Source of the DNA: Kwoniella bestiolae CBS 10118
Taxonomy: Eukaryota > Basidiomycota > Tremellomycetes > Tremellales > Cryptococcaceae
Assembly: GCF_000512585.2 (NCBI RefSeq)
Contig: NC_089247.1
Span: 1,302,001-1,366,000, forward strand
Direction: 5' to 3'
Length of the DNA stretch: 64,000 bases
The number at the start of each line of letters is the position of its first letter. Positions within the stretch are counted from its first letter, which is position 1. The translations under genes and the position numbers were made by a program. Shown here piece by piece: positions 49,674-62,343 of the stretch. The notes under the pieces were generated by a model that saw only the letters and a list, made by a program, of their open reading frames with translations, searched no databases and was not told the origin of the DNA.

Positions 49674-52600
49674 TCAATACCCATCTCGCCAAATCTTAAA
49701 TCCCAATTCACCCCCATCACCCCAAAACAAATCTTCTTCCGTCCTCTCTTCTACCCTGAGGCCTTTCTCACCCCCATCCCCATCCCCCTCCTCATTTCCC
49801 TCCTGTGTCTCTTCATTCTCCTCCTCATCCTCCTCCTCGACAGTAGATAACCTCTCACCCTCCTCAAAAGTCCTCAACCATCTATTCTCGGATCTGCCAC
49901 TCCTACCTCTTCCTCTCTTATTATTAACTTGAGGTTGGACATCTCCCATCTCAATATCCTCTTCAGCTTCCATATCTTGATCTTCATCAGAAAACCCTTC
50001 GATCTCGTCTCCCAGCTTCTCAGTCTGAGCAGGGAATGGGTATCTACTAATTCTCTTATTCTTCCTCCGAGTATTAGCATTAGTACCGAGGTGAGTATTG
50101 GCGTTGGATCGTCGTTTGGTTGAAACCCTCGACACAGGAGGGATGTTAACGGTATTAGCAAATGCCGAGAGTGGTTTAACAGGTTTAGGTATTCTTTCAA
50201 TCTCTCTTTCTCTAGGTGGAGATCGATCTCGGTCTTGGTCTTGGTCTTCTTCCATATTCAGATCGTGCTCACGATCATGGTCATACCTCTCATCATCAAG
50301 AGCGCCATACTCATCTTGATCATCTTGTTCACTTTCACTATCCGAGTCGTCAGATACAGGATATCGTTCAGCAGGTCGATCTGATCTGGCTCGTTTCCTT
50401 CTTCGATGGTCATAAGTCTTTTGATGTCTTGCTCTTTTTCGACTCGATCGTCCCCTTTTCTTACCTCTTGATGTCTTTGCGGAATGCCTTGAAGAGTCAG
50501 AACGACGTGAATGAGAGGATTTTCCTGATCGGCGAGAGTGAGCGGTATGCGGCGAAGATGGGAGGTAAGTATCGTCTTCTTCGCTTGATGAGAGAGAGGA
50601 ATCAGAGATATCAGTGCTTGTTTCTGTCTCGGAGTCATCAGTAGAGTCGTGACGGTAGCGATGCGCATGATGATCAGTGATCTGCACTTGTCGACTTCCG
50701 TGGAGATGTGACGTTTCGAAGCGAGGTGAGTTTCTCTTGGTGGATGAGGAGTGAAGGGAACGATGGGTATCCACCGGAGCCATCTATATCTACAGGGGTT
50801 AGCTCACATAACTATGCTATTTCATCAGCTGAGAGACGTACAGACATATCACCTCCACCATCTTCCAAGCTCAGCATATCAGGTCTAAGCAGATCCAGCT
50901 CATCGTACGTGCTATCCGCCATACTTTCTAGAGTCTGCACGACCTTCTTACTCAGGCGTTGCGGATGATCGGAATTGGAAGACTTGTTCTTCAGTTTTTT
51001 CCTCTTCTTCAGATCAACAATGTCTTTATGAGCCTGTTGTAATTTAGCGGGAGGGGTCTCGTTGTACATGCCTTCACCAGTGGATCCGGGTTGACCGCTC
51101 GAATCTGTGTATTGGAATGACTGCATTTGACTGTTCCAAGTGGAAGTAGATGGCGGTGGTCGGGCATAAGTGAGCCTATTGGGATCTTGCGCATGTATCT
51201 CTCGATAAGTCTGTTGCACTTGACGACTCGGGATGGGGGTCATACCTGCACCAGACGCGGCAGTAGGAACAGAGGGAACGGTGGAACCGGGAGTAGGCAG
51301 GTGAAAAACTTCCGGTGTGGATCGGAATCTGACTTGAGGTTCATTTTGCCTAGGAGTGAAGGCTGGACCAGCTTGATGAGATGGGGTGATATTAACGGGA
51401 GGTGCTTGTGGGAAGTATTGTTGTGTTGGACCTTGTTGATTACCTTGTGGGATGTTAGGCATAAATGGATACGATGGCTGATTCCCCTGCGGTCGGTGAT
51501 TCTGCCTCAAGTCTTGATAAGGGGGTTGTTGGCCCTGTGAATAATCGGAAGATGGGTAGTTGTTTTTATTGTTATAGAAACGGCTATCTCGCTGAGGGGT
51601 TGAAGTAGCATCTGGGGTATGACCATCGAATGGCTGGATAGGAAGGGAGTTTTGATGCATCCCTCGATGGCCTGCGTCATAAGTAGGACCCACATTGTCT
51701 TGCCACTGTGGATGAGGATTGTTCTCCATAAGAGTGTTAAATGACGAAGATGCAGGTTGAGCTTGATTTGGTTCAGTGTGGTTGTACCATTGGTTGTTGT
51801 TGGAGTGGAGATAGATCGGGTTCTGGTTAGGGAAGGAATTGGAAGTAGGCTGATAAGGTAGCTTTAAAGATGGTTGAGGGGGAGCACGAGGTCGATAGTT
51901 ATTTGAATGCTGATATTGTTGACGAGCTTGCTGGTATTGAGGGGGTAGTTGATCCAGCTGATCGTTTCCTCCATTCGTCGAAAGATTATTATGGTCGTAC
52001 CTCGGATGAACATCAGTATAGGCATTGATAGTATAGCCTTGTTCCATGTTATGACCCCTGTCCAACTGAGGGTTCTGATTGTATGGTAGTTGATTTGACA
52101 TGTTCGGTGGATCATTGAAGGAAGAACCACCACTAACAGACTGGTGGGAAGGACTGTCCTGTCGATCATCCGATGCTTGAACTTCATGTCTTCTAGGATA
52201 TCCCGCCATCAACCCACTAACATCACTTCGTTCAGCTGCTAATCTCAGCCATTCAGGAAAGGCCTTGGCTCGGGACTGAGGAGATGGCATATCGTCAGCT
52301 CATGTTGAGACACAAGGAGACGAGAGATGTCGTCCCCTCTCAAGGTGGATGTGATGGGAAAAAGCTGACAACCTGAGAAGCCAACGTCGCAGGTCTCCTC
52401 TGCACATAATCCTTATCCCAAATATCATTGGCCTTTGTCGTCTTGATATCATTGATACCTATTCCCAGCTTTTCTCTGAGGGCCATCTCCTTCTCTTCCC
52501 TTTCTTTCTCCCGTCTAGCATGTACCTCTTGATACTGTTTTCTTCCTTCGATGATCGAGGGTTTACTACCAAAACTACCTTTGGGAGGGTGGTAGGTCCG

Positions 52601-52777
52601 TCGTCTGTCGAATAGTGTTGTAGGGATTTCGTCGGGGTTGCTAAGGCGATAAGACCAAGGGTATGGTAAGCTAGTGCGTTGCAAGGGTAAAGGAAGGGAC
52701 GGTAAGTGCACTCACGGATCTTTGTTTCTTCTTTGTTGGGCTGCTTTGAACTCTTGGGAGAGTCTTTGTATTGGCAT
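49674..52777 (-). CDS. large unrecognised, probably nuclear, disordered protein
   Basis: Model: exons 52777-52716, 52640-52373, 52275-50842 and 50783-49674, giving 957 aa. The first about 140 residues are the ordered part: MPIQRLSQEFKAAQQRRNKD, then TLFDRRRTYHPPKGSFGSKP, a charged helix (YQEVHARREKEREEKEMALR) and FPEWLRLAAERSDVSGLMAG. Residues 150-590 are Gln/Asn/Pro/Tyr-rich, low complexity, and prion-like in composition. The last 370 residues carry Ser-Arg/Arg-Lys clusters (SRGKKRGRSSRKRARHQK) consistent with nuclear localisation, followed by long Asp/Glu blocks. It ends with LFWGDGGELGFKIWRDGY. The combination of Q/N-rich and alternating basic/acidic regions is typical of RNA- or chromatin-associated proteins, but no domain is recognised. 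Confidence 0.75.
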
Positions 52778-53613
52778 GGTGGGGGGTCTCGAGTACAGAC
52801 GCTGAGAAGAGATCGATCAGAGTGTATATGATACCGATATGAATCTAACATGCCTTGCTGATCATATTGAAGATGACAAAGAGGAAGGAAGAAGAGAAGA
52901 AGAGGAGGATGGCAGTAGTAAAGTCAACCGCGTACATGTACCGCCGGTTATACTGAGCGGAGGGATATATGAAACGCCAACCACGTGGCATCATCTCTAA
53001 ATGGACCTGAACCTGAACCTGAACCTGAAACGCACTGATCGCCAACCCCCTGATGTGATCGACCGTGACATAACGGATCACACTGTATTGTGCTACATAC
53101 TGTACACTGTCCATTCTCAATCAAATGTCAATGCACCACTCACCACGATGTGATGAAACCAACAGCACAGAAGAACACAAAGATAGCCTCAGCGCTAGAG
53201 CTGCAAGCAGGTCTAGAGTTGCCATGTTGTCACAAAGACTGACAGCATGGTGGGGTAAATTTCAACAACGACCAACTATCTTATCATCCTTTCATACACT
53301 CACAACCACACTAGATAATCCCTTGTCTACTTGTATACTATTTCAGTCCTTTTCGTCTATCATACCGCAGTTTCTCATTCACACAATACCAATCAAACGA
53401 CTAAAGTGATTGGCACCAAAATTGATTCTGGTAGTTTATCAGTGGAGTCAGACCGTTTCATCTAGAAGCAATCTATCCACCAATACATCATTCGACAACT
53501 GTATACCTGCCCTTTCATCATATAAATATATATATATCAAGTTGCCTATCAACACCACACTCATTACATATCTCTCTATTTCCTTCAACTGTACTCACCA
53601 AAGATAAATCACA
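52778..53613. promoter_or_regulatory. divergent promoter region
   Basis: About 840 bp between divergent starts. It includes four tandem ACCTGA units at 53005-53028 and no supported exon. Confidence 0.5.
53005..53028. repeat. (ACCTGA)4 tandem repeat
   Basis: Four perfect 6-bp units lie between two divergent genes. The count is a multiple of the period without interruption and the flanks diverge at once. Confidence 0.95.
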
Positions 53614-55792
53614 ATGTCACACACACCAGTAGACGATCATTTCATCTCCAACCCAGACCTCGACCTCCTAAGTCACCGACCGCACAAATCAGCGATGCTC
53701 CTATTCCAGGCATTGCAAGCTACTGCGGTGTTTAGAGTATGGCCCTCCCTGTTGTTTATTGGTGGATGGACGGCAGCGATTGTAGCGATTAACGAACAGA
53801 CCAAGGCGGAGATGACTGTTCCTTCGACCTTGCTTACTGCTTTGGGTGAGTATACTACCCCTTTCTTCCTCTGTGATGGTCCTTGCAAGATGATAGCTAG
53901 AGCTAACGGGCGACGATCAGGTGTGTTGCTGGGTTTGACACTTAGTTATCGGTGGGTCGCTTCGCGCTACCTACTTGAGACAAGGATCATGACTGATGTA
54001 GCTTGTATGAGATGATAGTACCTCCTCAGCCTATGGTCAGTATGCAGAAGGACGTAAACTATGGACACAGATCATCCAAGGGAATAGAACGTGGGCGAGA
54101 ATCGTGTGGATACACTGTGAGTTGACATACATATAATCCCGACACACTTTCCAAGATGTTTGCTGACATGAGATGTCTTGCTTCACGTCGAAAGGCCCCG
54201 ATGCTATTCGAGCAGCTCCACCTGAAGATCCCCAACTCCGAGCCATCGAAGAGACCCGAGCTGTCATCGAGAAAGCCACACTTGTCAGAATGGGATTAGC
54301 TTTTGCCGTGGCTGTCAAGCATTATCTAAGGGGTGAAGAGGGGATGTGAGTGATGTCGATTCACTCGTGCGCTCATCCTTAAGCAGAAAAAGCTACATTT
54401 GCGCCCATAATCTGGGGTCAATCTGCGAACAATCAAGCTCAGATAAATGCTGATATACATTCGTATCCATTGCTCTCAGCCTCTACGAAGACCTATATGA
54501 TCTCGTCAAATTCATTCCCTCCCTCCACCTCCCCTCAGGTATCCCCTCATCCGAAGACGCCAATATAGCTACAGGAGCCTTTCCACGACACCACCACTCT
54601 TCATCAATAACCATCCACTCGGGCACAGAGCTCAAAACACTTACCTCTCCTTCCCCATCCACCCAGTCTAACCCGGCCTTGGTCGCCAGACCGACCTTAC
54701 ATCCCGCCAGAGATCCACCCAAATTCCGATTCTCCGAGACATTCCCTTTCAAATACCTCGTAACTAAGCGTCAGAGGTACAAGGCTGCTGGGAGAGCGGC
54801 TATGCGAGAGAGGATGAAGACTGCCAAATCGTCTGGTGGGGTCGGTCAGAACGTTCCGCTGGAAATTACCATGTTTATGAGTAGTTGGATCGCGAATTTG
54901 CAGAAGAGAAAGACGATAGATGTTCCTACGACCAATGCGTTGTTGGCTGCTCAGTTGAGTATGTCCGAGGCGTTGAGTAATCTGGAGAGGATCCTGTGAG
55001 TGGTGTGATTTTATTGGGACGTGGTGATGAAAAGGGGGATGATATCGTTGTTCATTTTTATTAAAAGGATATTGTGATGGACTACAATCTGATATGCTTA
55101 TATCTTGTACTTTGCTTATGATAGCACCACACCCATCCCGTTCTCTTACCTATGTCATATATGGGAAGTCACCTGGATATACTGTTTGGTCCTTCCCTTT
55201 CAGTTGTACGGTGCTGGTTTTGGGTGGATCTCCATCCCAGCTGTTGTGGTGAGTGTGCAACTAATCCTCCATCGGTCAACCCTATAAATGAAGGGCAACA
55301 CATATTTTGTGACCGCTGAGCTAACATATGTTCGGATCGTATGATAGATCACCTCATACATCGTCTTGGGATTCGCAGAAATCGGCTCGGAGATTGAGAA
55401 TCCATTCGGGTACGATAAGAACGACTTGAACCTGGTGAGTCAGTCCATCGTCTCCTGAAGCATACCTTTCTGTGATTATAATAATTGAGGTGTTCTAAAT
55501 CGGGGTCGTTTCTGTTACACTACTTTCAACACTGATATCATGTTTGGTGCTATAGGACTTCTTCACAAACAACATAATCCGCGAAGAGTTGGCAGCAATA
55601 ACCGCCCGCCCCTTCTCCCTACCTGACGAATGGATATTCACAAAGGGCAACGATATCCTCGGTAGAGTAGGTATAGGAGCTGACGAATTGGCTAAGAAGG
55701 GTTTGGAGGAAGTTAGGAATTCCCTGGCGGGGTTGAGTGGGGAGAAGGTACAGAATGAGGGATTGAGAGGGAGGGCTAGGAGTCCGGTCTAA
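53614..55792 (+). CDS. bestrophin-family anion channel
   Basis: Model: exons 53614-53845, 53921-53951, 54019-54116, 54195-54345, 54480-54995, 55125-55248, 55348-55434 and 55556-55792, giving 491 aa. The family (bestrophin/UPF0187) forms pentameric chloride channels. Signatures: a first membrane hairpin with FRVWPSLLFIGGWTAAIVAI, LGLTLSYRTSSAYGQYAEGR and KLWTQIIQGNRTWARIV near 85-115; a central cytosolic loop; then HIWEVTWIYCLVLPFQLYGA, and IPAVVITSYIVLGFAEIGSE followed by IENPFGYDKNDLNLD, the conserved acidic block. A 100-residue Ser/Pro insert sits in the cytosolic loop. Fungal members are thought to act at the plasma membrane or vacuole; localisation here is not predictable. Exon 2 is only 31 nt. 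Confidence 0.92.
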
Positions 55793-56128
55793 TGATCATG
55801 GTTCTCCTTGTCTCTGGAATGCTTGAGAAACGTGGACTGTTCTGTTTATAGGTTATAGATTTGATAGATTTTGTATATATCTTGCAGATCGAGTGATTCA
55901 CTTGTATATAACATTGATACCGTATTTCGTAGTACCTCAACACTCATTATTCCCATGCATACTCCATCAAGCGGAACTTGATGGACACGGACTGCAGCTC
56001 AACACGCAGCAAAGCGATGGGAGCATGGTTGGTCATCAAGCCGATAATACGATATATCTTTGATAATAATGAGCAAGTACATTTACATACTTCATGATCA
56101 CCACAATAGATAACACTCCTTCCACTAA
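55793..56128. other. convergent 3' region
   Basis: About 340 bp between the channel stop codon and the YRA1 stop codon. AT-rich, no supported exon. Confidence 0.55.
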
Positions 56129-57687
56129 TTAAGCCATCTCAACATCCCCGCCGCCATTCGTCTACTCCACCACCAACAAACACATCAGCTATCAAAATCA
56201 CGACGATACATGGGTTAGCAATGGACCCACCGAGTTATTCATAAAGCTGTCCAGTTCCTTATCCAGATCTCCCTCCGATTTGGGTCCACCACCAGCACGC
56301 TTGCCTCCCCTATTGCCACCTGCGCCTGCGCCTCTACCTCTGACAGGACTATCAGATTATTTATCAGCTTATGATCCGAATTCCCTGGTCTACTGACAGG
56401 GAGGGAGGGCTAAACTTACCCTCCTCTACCGCCTCGTCCTCCCCTACCTCCTACTGGACCATTACCTGGTGGACCTTGGATTCTGGATAGTAGAGATTGA
56501 CCACTTGGATTAGCTTGTGCTTGTGCTGGACCTTGACCTGGTGGACCGGGTCGGGGTCGGGATACTATTGGTGCGAGGAGGCGGATCGAGATTGTTTGGC
56601 CTGATAGTTGTGGTATCAGCTTTATTACTCAGAAATACGGACGGATGTTGGGGTGAGATGAGAAAAAGGAGGAGAGTTGAAATGTAGACAAGGATTTTGT
56701 CACGCTAAAGTGGGCGAAAATACCCTCTCTAACAGATGTTGCGGATCAAAGCTAGAACATTTACCTACCTTTAGTCATAGCTCCGTCAAACTTGTTGATA
56801 GCGATCTTAGCCTGTTGGGGCGAAGCAAACTCCATAGTCGCTTCGCCTTTTGATCGACCTGATCTGTCGTACTGTTTGATATTCGATGATGGGCATCTAA
56901 AAGCGAACGCAAAGGTGAGCTTGTATACCTTTTGATCGAGGGGAAAAGATAAGAAAAGCTCACCAAAGAAGGAAAGAGAAGATAGCGGGGCATAAGCATT
57001 ATTTTCTATTCCTTTTGGTTCCCCATCCAACCCAATGCGCACCGATGATTGAGAATGGGCGGTCTCACTCATCCGCATAGATGAATGGATATTCGATACG
57101 AATGATTTCCCAGTAACGCGTTAAGTCTGAAATTGAGAGGCTAGTCGCTTACACGTATAGTAGGTCCTTGAACCAAAGTACCAGCTTGGGAGAAGATTCC
57201 CTGTAACACATCGAACATGCCGATGAGCTTTCGTTCCCACATTCAAGCTGGCTAAGGTCAGGCCAGAGAGGATTTGGAAACTCACCTTTAGATCAGCAGG
57301 AGTGACCTCATAATGTAATCCAACAACCTCGATCCTCGTGGAGATACCAGTGAATCCAGCTCCTGTCCCAGTCAAGGCAGTAGTATCCCTCCTATCTCCT
57401 CGATCACCTCTTCGGTCGGATGACTTGGGTCCTTGATAGGCGTCATGTACCCATTTCTCGTCGGTAGATCTGGGTGGAGGTCTCTGCGCAACGTCAAAGA
57501 AGACATCCGTCAGCTGCGCTGATTCAGAGCGTGGAAGAGTGAGATGAGAGGTACAACTCACAGAATAAGGCGTATTGTTCGATCTCCTCTCGGTGCCGCT
57601 GCTGGTCCTGGGTGCTTTCCTCTGTTGTTGAGGGGCGGTCTTTCGCTTTTCGGCGACTAGGTCGTCTAGTGATTTGTCGAGATCCAT
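56129..57687 (-). CDS. YRA1: mRNA export adaptor Yra1/ALYREF
   Basis: Model: exons 57687-57562, 57483-57286, 57200-57153, 56871-56769, 56600-56420, 56348-56231 and 56161-56129, giving 268 aa. Yra1 is the TREX RNA-binding adaptor that recruits the Mex67 export receptor. The N-terminus (MDLDKSLDDLVAEKRK) is the conserved N-box. The RRM spans about 89-166: TRIEVVGLHYEVTPADLKGI as RNP2 region, then SGRSKGEATMEFASPQQAKI as RNP1 region. A Gly/Arg/Pro-rich linker (GGRGGRGGRG, GRGAGAGGNRGGKRAGG) follows. The C-box-like end includes EGDLDKELDSFMNNS. Intron 3 (56872-57152) is 281 nt, several times the usual length, and splits the RRM. The last exon encodes ten residues ending GDVEMA; its acceptor was chosen to avoid an immediate stop. 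Confidence 0.93.
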
Positions 57688-58002
57688 GGTGTATATCGTT
57701 AGATGTGAGGTATGGTATCAATGAATATAAGCTAAATGTATAGGAGAAGTACTAGTGGAGACGCGGGTGGAATAGGTTTATGAACGGATGAAACGAAGCG
57801 CCAGCGGTGAAGGGTGGTACAGAATAGGCGTTCAAAACGGAACCGGTGTTGCTTGCCTATTTTGCCACTGCTCAGTGCCTGGAAAGACGCGTCTCGAGGA
57901 CGAGGTTAAGCTCCGAGCATCAAGAAGTTGAAAGTGGATAAATTGACATCCCAAAAGCAAATTCATCTCTACATAAGCGTAATAATAGAACTTCAATACA
58001 CA
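57688..58002. promoter_or_regulatory. divergent promoter, YRA1 and ORC4
   Basis: 315 bp between the two start codons, with no room for another gene. An in-frame upstream ATG at 57928 would add 25 residues to Orc4; it is treated as leader because the family-like basic region begins later. Confidence 0.55.
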
Positions 58003-60886
58003 ATGGTCACCCGTCAGTCGCCCTCACCAGACCCACTAGCACTCACCGACAACGACAACGATAACGACGAGATAGGAGAATGTATAGTCGTAACCACCAC
58101 ATCACCAAAGTACGCCGTTGTGCGGAACACCTCCACCCCAAGGAAGAGGGCTGAACCAGTAGTAGAAATCCTCACACCTAGAAAGAGGAAGAAAGTAGAT
58201 GACGATGAGACTACCACACCCAAGTCCAAGAAGACCAAGACTCCCAAAGTCATCAAGACACCTTCGAACAGGGCGAGTCCCACCCCAAATGGGAAAGTTA
58301 GACCTAATCCTTCTTCCATATCCACCACTACACCTAGCAAGAAATTCACTTCTACACCAGGTATAAAGCCCAGCACCACCCCGCGGTTGAAAGGAACTCC
58401 CACCCTCGCATCGAGCCTTCACAAACCTTTACCTACACCTCCATCCGGTCAGAATGGCTCAGGCTCAGCCAGGAAAAGACCCAGAGTTTCATCGCCGGCT
58501 AAACCCATAGCTAGGAATCTCACCTTTGATCAAGAGATATTCGAGTCCCCTTCTTCCTCTTCGTACAAGACTGCCGAGGAGATTAGTAGAGAGACTTTTC
58601 TAGCGAATGAAGCGCTCAAGAGACAGAGGGAAGCTAGGAATTTCCAATATAAAGGCGAGGCGTCTGCTCCGAAGTTGACTAGATCTGGACGACTGGTAGG
58701 GCAGGATAGTGCTACCCCTGCGAGGGAGAGTGAAGAATTGGATGAATATGGTGGTAGTAGGACATTTGAGGTCAATCCATTAGGTATCCAGGCTCCCATT
58801 GTACCTGATGTGGAGATACGGAGAGATGTTCAAGATGATATTGTCATGGAGGATGAAGAGACATCACGGTCGACGGTGGAATTACCTAGATCTGCGAAGA
58901 TGTATCTTTGGAAGGTACTTTCGACTCTCACTTCACAGAATATATCTATAGATCCACCACCGTTCGTTGATGAGGAGAAGAACGAAGCGTTGAACGGGAT
59001 TGTCAATCTTCTGAAGGGGACTGTAGAGAGGGGAGAGGGGAATAGTGCTTTGGTGGTTGGTCCGAGGGGAGTAGGGAAGACTAGAGTAAGCTGATAGGTC
59101 TGTGCTGATATATGACAGAAATTATAAGCTGACTTTGGCTTTGGGTGTGTGTGTGTAGACTGTCGCAAGAGCACTTAATCTGCTCCCTTCAACCTCGAAA
59201 ACTTTACCCATAGTGGTCAGGCTCTCTGGTCTAGCGCAGACGAACGATAGATTGGCGATCAGGGAGATGGGCAGGCAGATAGCTGAAGCGGAGGGAAAGA
59301 AGGTGGAAAATGACGAAGAGGACGTCGAGGATGAGGGGAATGATGAGGTACGTCAAATTCACCTGAATTGCAAGTGGACTACAGTTCTGGGAAGCTGATC
59401 CAGGTGATTTCATGGCGACGTAGGAATACGCTCCCACGACTTTACCTTCCCATCTACTTGCTCTTCTCACTCAGCCTTCCCCTAGAGCTATTATCATTAT
59501 TATTGAGGAGTTCGATCTTTTCACTGAACATGCTAGACAAGCGTTATTGTATTGTTTACGTGAGCTTAGCAGGTTCGCATTCTGAAACAACAGCTGACGC
59601 TTCGTTATATACAGTGGATGTCGTACAAAGTATCAAAACTGGACCTGTGGAAAGTACAGGACGAGGCGTAGCTGTTATAGGTGTGACTACTAGAATCGTG
59701 CGTAACGACCTCCCAACGTTACCTTGTTTTCAGCGATAAGGCAGACTGACTCTGCATCTATAGGACACGCTACTGTTGCTGGAGAAACGAGTCAAATCAA
59801 GATTTTCGCATCGTACTTTCCGTATACCCTCTCCGATCTCTTCGGAAGGTATGGGCTGGCGCAAGCTGTTGAAGTTGGCTTTGATATCTTCCGAAGGGCA
59901 GGCGGAGGAGATGGAAGAGGATAGGTGGAAAGGGGATTGGCAATTTGCTGTAGAGGTGGGTTGAGATCTCGTCATGATACACCCGACGAATGGCGGGACT
60001 GATCATCATGAGCATTACAGATGTTACTGGATGAAGAGAGGATAAAGAGGAATCTGGATAGGCTGACTGGGTTGACCACGGACGTTAGGAATTTGTATCG
60101 TCCTTTTGTAAGTCGGCTTTTCTTGAGCTAATGACCTGCGCAGAGGTAGCTGATTTAGGTATGGGGAGCTATATATAGATCTTACCCGTACTCAGCGTCC
60201 TGTCATCTCGAGCGGACTTCATGTCGATCCATGAATTAGCGGATAGTGTGATCTCGCAGATCGAAGGTGGAGGTTGGGGATTACAGCTGAACAAGCTGAA
60301 AGGTCAGCTTCATCATCTCAGCCGACCCTCAGCCGAATACTTCAAGCTGACCAACGGTTTTCGGTTCTCAGGCTTGCCTCATCCCGCTTTGGGCGTATTG
60401 ATAATCACGAAACATCTTTCTTATGCCGGGAGAGAAGAATTCAGTTTCGCTCAAGTCGAGGAAGAGTATCTGAGGTTCTCAAGAACCAAGTTAGTGGGGA
60501 GTGGGAAAGTCAGGTGGCCCATTGGTGTGTTGAGGAATGTGAGTGATGCTTTGTCGGATCAAACTCAGCTGTTCGCTTCAGTCGGAATGCTCCCAGCATG
60601 ACCTGTATTGGTTTCTTACTTGACAGAGCACATTTGGATCTTCCATGACTTCATAGAGTATCAGAAGCTGACAATGGATTCTTTGTCTGCCTAATAGGCA
60701 TTCGACCACCTTCTCAAGATCTCATTACTCACTCCAGCAAGTAACGCCTCGCTCAAACCTCAGTTCCAGAAAGTTAGGTGTACCCTCTCGCCCCATGAGA
60801 TTGTAGGTTGGTTTAAAGGTGAGGGAGCGAATGTGCTGGGTCCGGAGTTGGGTAATTGGGGGAGGATGATGGGTGGGCATGCGTAG
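58003..60886 (+). CDS. ORC4: origin recognition complex subunit Orc4
   Basis: Model: exons 58003-59085, 59159-59347, 59424-59559, 59615-59697, 59764-59955, 60021-60107, 60179-60302, 60372-60538 and 60698-60886, giving 749 aa. Orc4 is an AAA+ subunit of ORC that marks replication origins. The Walker A motif (GPRGVGKT near 352) lies at the end of exon 1, and the Walker B motif (AIIIIIEEFDLF near 446) in exon 3. A sensor-1-like VIGVTTRID follows, then the arginine-rich KRVKSRFSHRTF. The winged-helix region starts near 630 with LPHPALGVLIITKHL and ends VRCTLSPHEIVGWFKGEG. The first 300 residues are basic and Ser/Thr/Pro-rich with SPSP and TP-R/K repeats, resembling AT-hook-like or CDK-target segments seen in some fungal Orc4 proteins. 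Exon 7 starts at ATATAG rather than CTCAG because only that keeps the frame. Confidence 0.94.
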
Positions 60887-61292
60887 GTGGTATTACCGGG
60901 CTCAGAGGTATCTTGGAGGTGAATGGGGTTGTCGTGGTCGGACATGATGCTAGGATGGTATGCGGATTTTACCTTTGGTATATTGCGGATACGGTATTGA
61001 GCTGCCCTTGTATATTTGGAAATGTTATCATCATTCTGTGCATATGGTATATTGTAGCTTTAGATATCATGCATGTATGTTGTATCTCCTCATATAGATC
61101 ATTTACATTACAGAGGTGGTACAGTGGACAGTGGAGGTAGCCACTTTGCACTTCCCACTTTGATCGAGAGATAACGATCACTCACACGGCTATCTCTAAT
61201 TAGAAGTTTCTTCTACTTCTCCTTCTTCTTCTTCTCTTCTTTCTCCTTCTTCTCCTTTTCACAATGATCATCCATATACAGCTCAACGCACA
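60887..61292. promoter_or_regulatory. ORC4 3' end and URA5 promoter
   Basis: About 400 bp in a tandem arrangement. The right part has a CTTCT-type pyrimidine tract (61208-61260) typical of local 5' leaders. No other exon is supported. Confidence 0.5.
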
Positions 61293-62343
61293 ATGTCCGC
61301 TGCACGAGAACTCAGTCAAGAAAAAGTAGCATTCATCGAAGCTGCCATTGAGCATGGGGTCCTGCTCTTTGGGGAATTTACCTTGAAGTCTGGGAGGTGG
61401 GTTGGTTTTGCACCGTCCTCAATATGATCATGCTTTTTGAGCTGACTTGACATTCCAATGATTCTCTGATATCACTTCGCTCCTTGCTCCCTGCTTGCAA
61501 TGACCATACATCATTCGATTGACATCTGATCCATACTCGTCTCCATCCACCTCCCCCAACCAGAAAATCACCCTACTTCTTCAACGCCGGACTCCTCTAC
61601 ACCGGCTCTCTCCTCTCCTCCACCTCCAAAGCATACGCCAAGATCCTCTCTTCCTCGCGTATACCCGAGTTTGACGTGTTGTTTGGGCCGGCGTACAAGG
61701 GGATCGCTTTGGCTGCTATCACCGCTGTTGATTTGAGTAGACAAGGGAGGGAGGTGGGGTTCGCTTATAATAGGAAGGAGAAGAAGGATGTGAGTGTTGT
61801 TGTTTGGGTTTAGGTGAAGGAGGAGGTACCAGTGGTGTGTGTGGGAGTGGATGCTGATGATTACTGGAATATCTTTATTTGTATCATACTCTTACTTTCC
61901 GACGTGACCGAAACTTCACTTCATTTATATACTCGTACTCGAAACTTACATTGTCGATCACTCTCTTATCTTCACCTCATCCGCCCGCCCACCCACCCAC
62001 GCAGCACGGCGAAGGCGGTGTCCTCGTCGGGTCCCCCCTCAAAGGCCGAATAGTCATAATCGACGACGTCCTAACTCGAGGAACAGCCATAAGAGAAGCC
62101 ATCGAAATCATCCGAACTCAACCCGAAGCTCAGCTCGTCGGGATAGTCCAGCTGGTTGACAGGCAGGAGAGAGGGACGGGAAGTAAATCGACGGTTCAAG
62201 AGGTGGAGGAGGAATTTGGGGTTCCTATTGAGCCGATCTTGAACTTACAGGATATTATCAATTACCTTGAGTCTAGGGGAGGGTATGAGAAGCAGCTGGG
62301 GGATATCAAGGAGTATAGGAAGAATTATGGGATTGAGCTTTAA
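61293..62343 (+). CDS. URA5: orotate phosphoribosyltransferase Ura5
   Basis: Model: exons 61293-61396, 61564-61789 and 62005-62343, giving 222 aa, the usual size of the enzyme. It joins orotate to PRPP to form orotidine monophosphate in pyrimidine synthesis, in the cytosol. Signatures: [20 protein letters not shown] across intron 1 (orotate side), FGPAYKGIALAAI, FAYNRKEKKDHGEGG across intron 2 (the catalytic flexible loop), and the PRPP-binding RIVIIDDVLTRGTAIREA near 125-142. Introns 1 (167 nt) and 2 (215 nt) are longer than the local norm, and the second splits the catalytic loop. The gene lies in tandem 407 bp after ORC4. Loss of this enzyme is known to give 5-fluoroorotate resistance in Cryptococcus. 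Confidence 0.96.

Noticed and set aside
57928..58002. Upstream in-frame ATG extending Orc4 by 25 residues
   Set aside because: The added residues are hydrophobic and unlike the basic, Ser/Pro-rich N-terminus; treated as leader.
60202..60220. CTCAG acceptor for ORC4 exon 7
   Set aside because: Using it from the GTAAGT donor at 60108 leads to an in-frame stop; the ATATAG acceptor at 60178 keeps the conserved frame.
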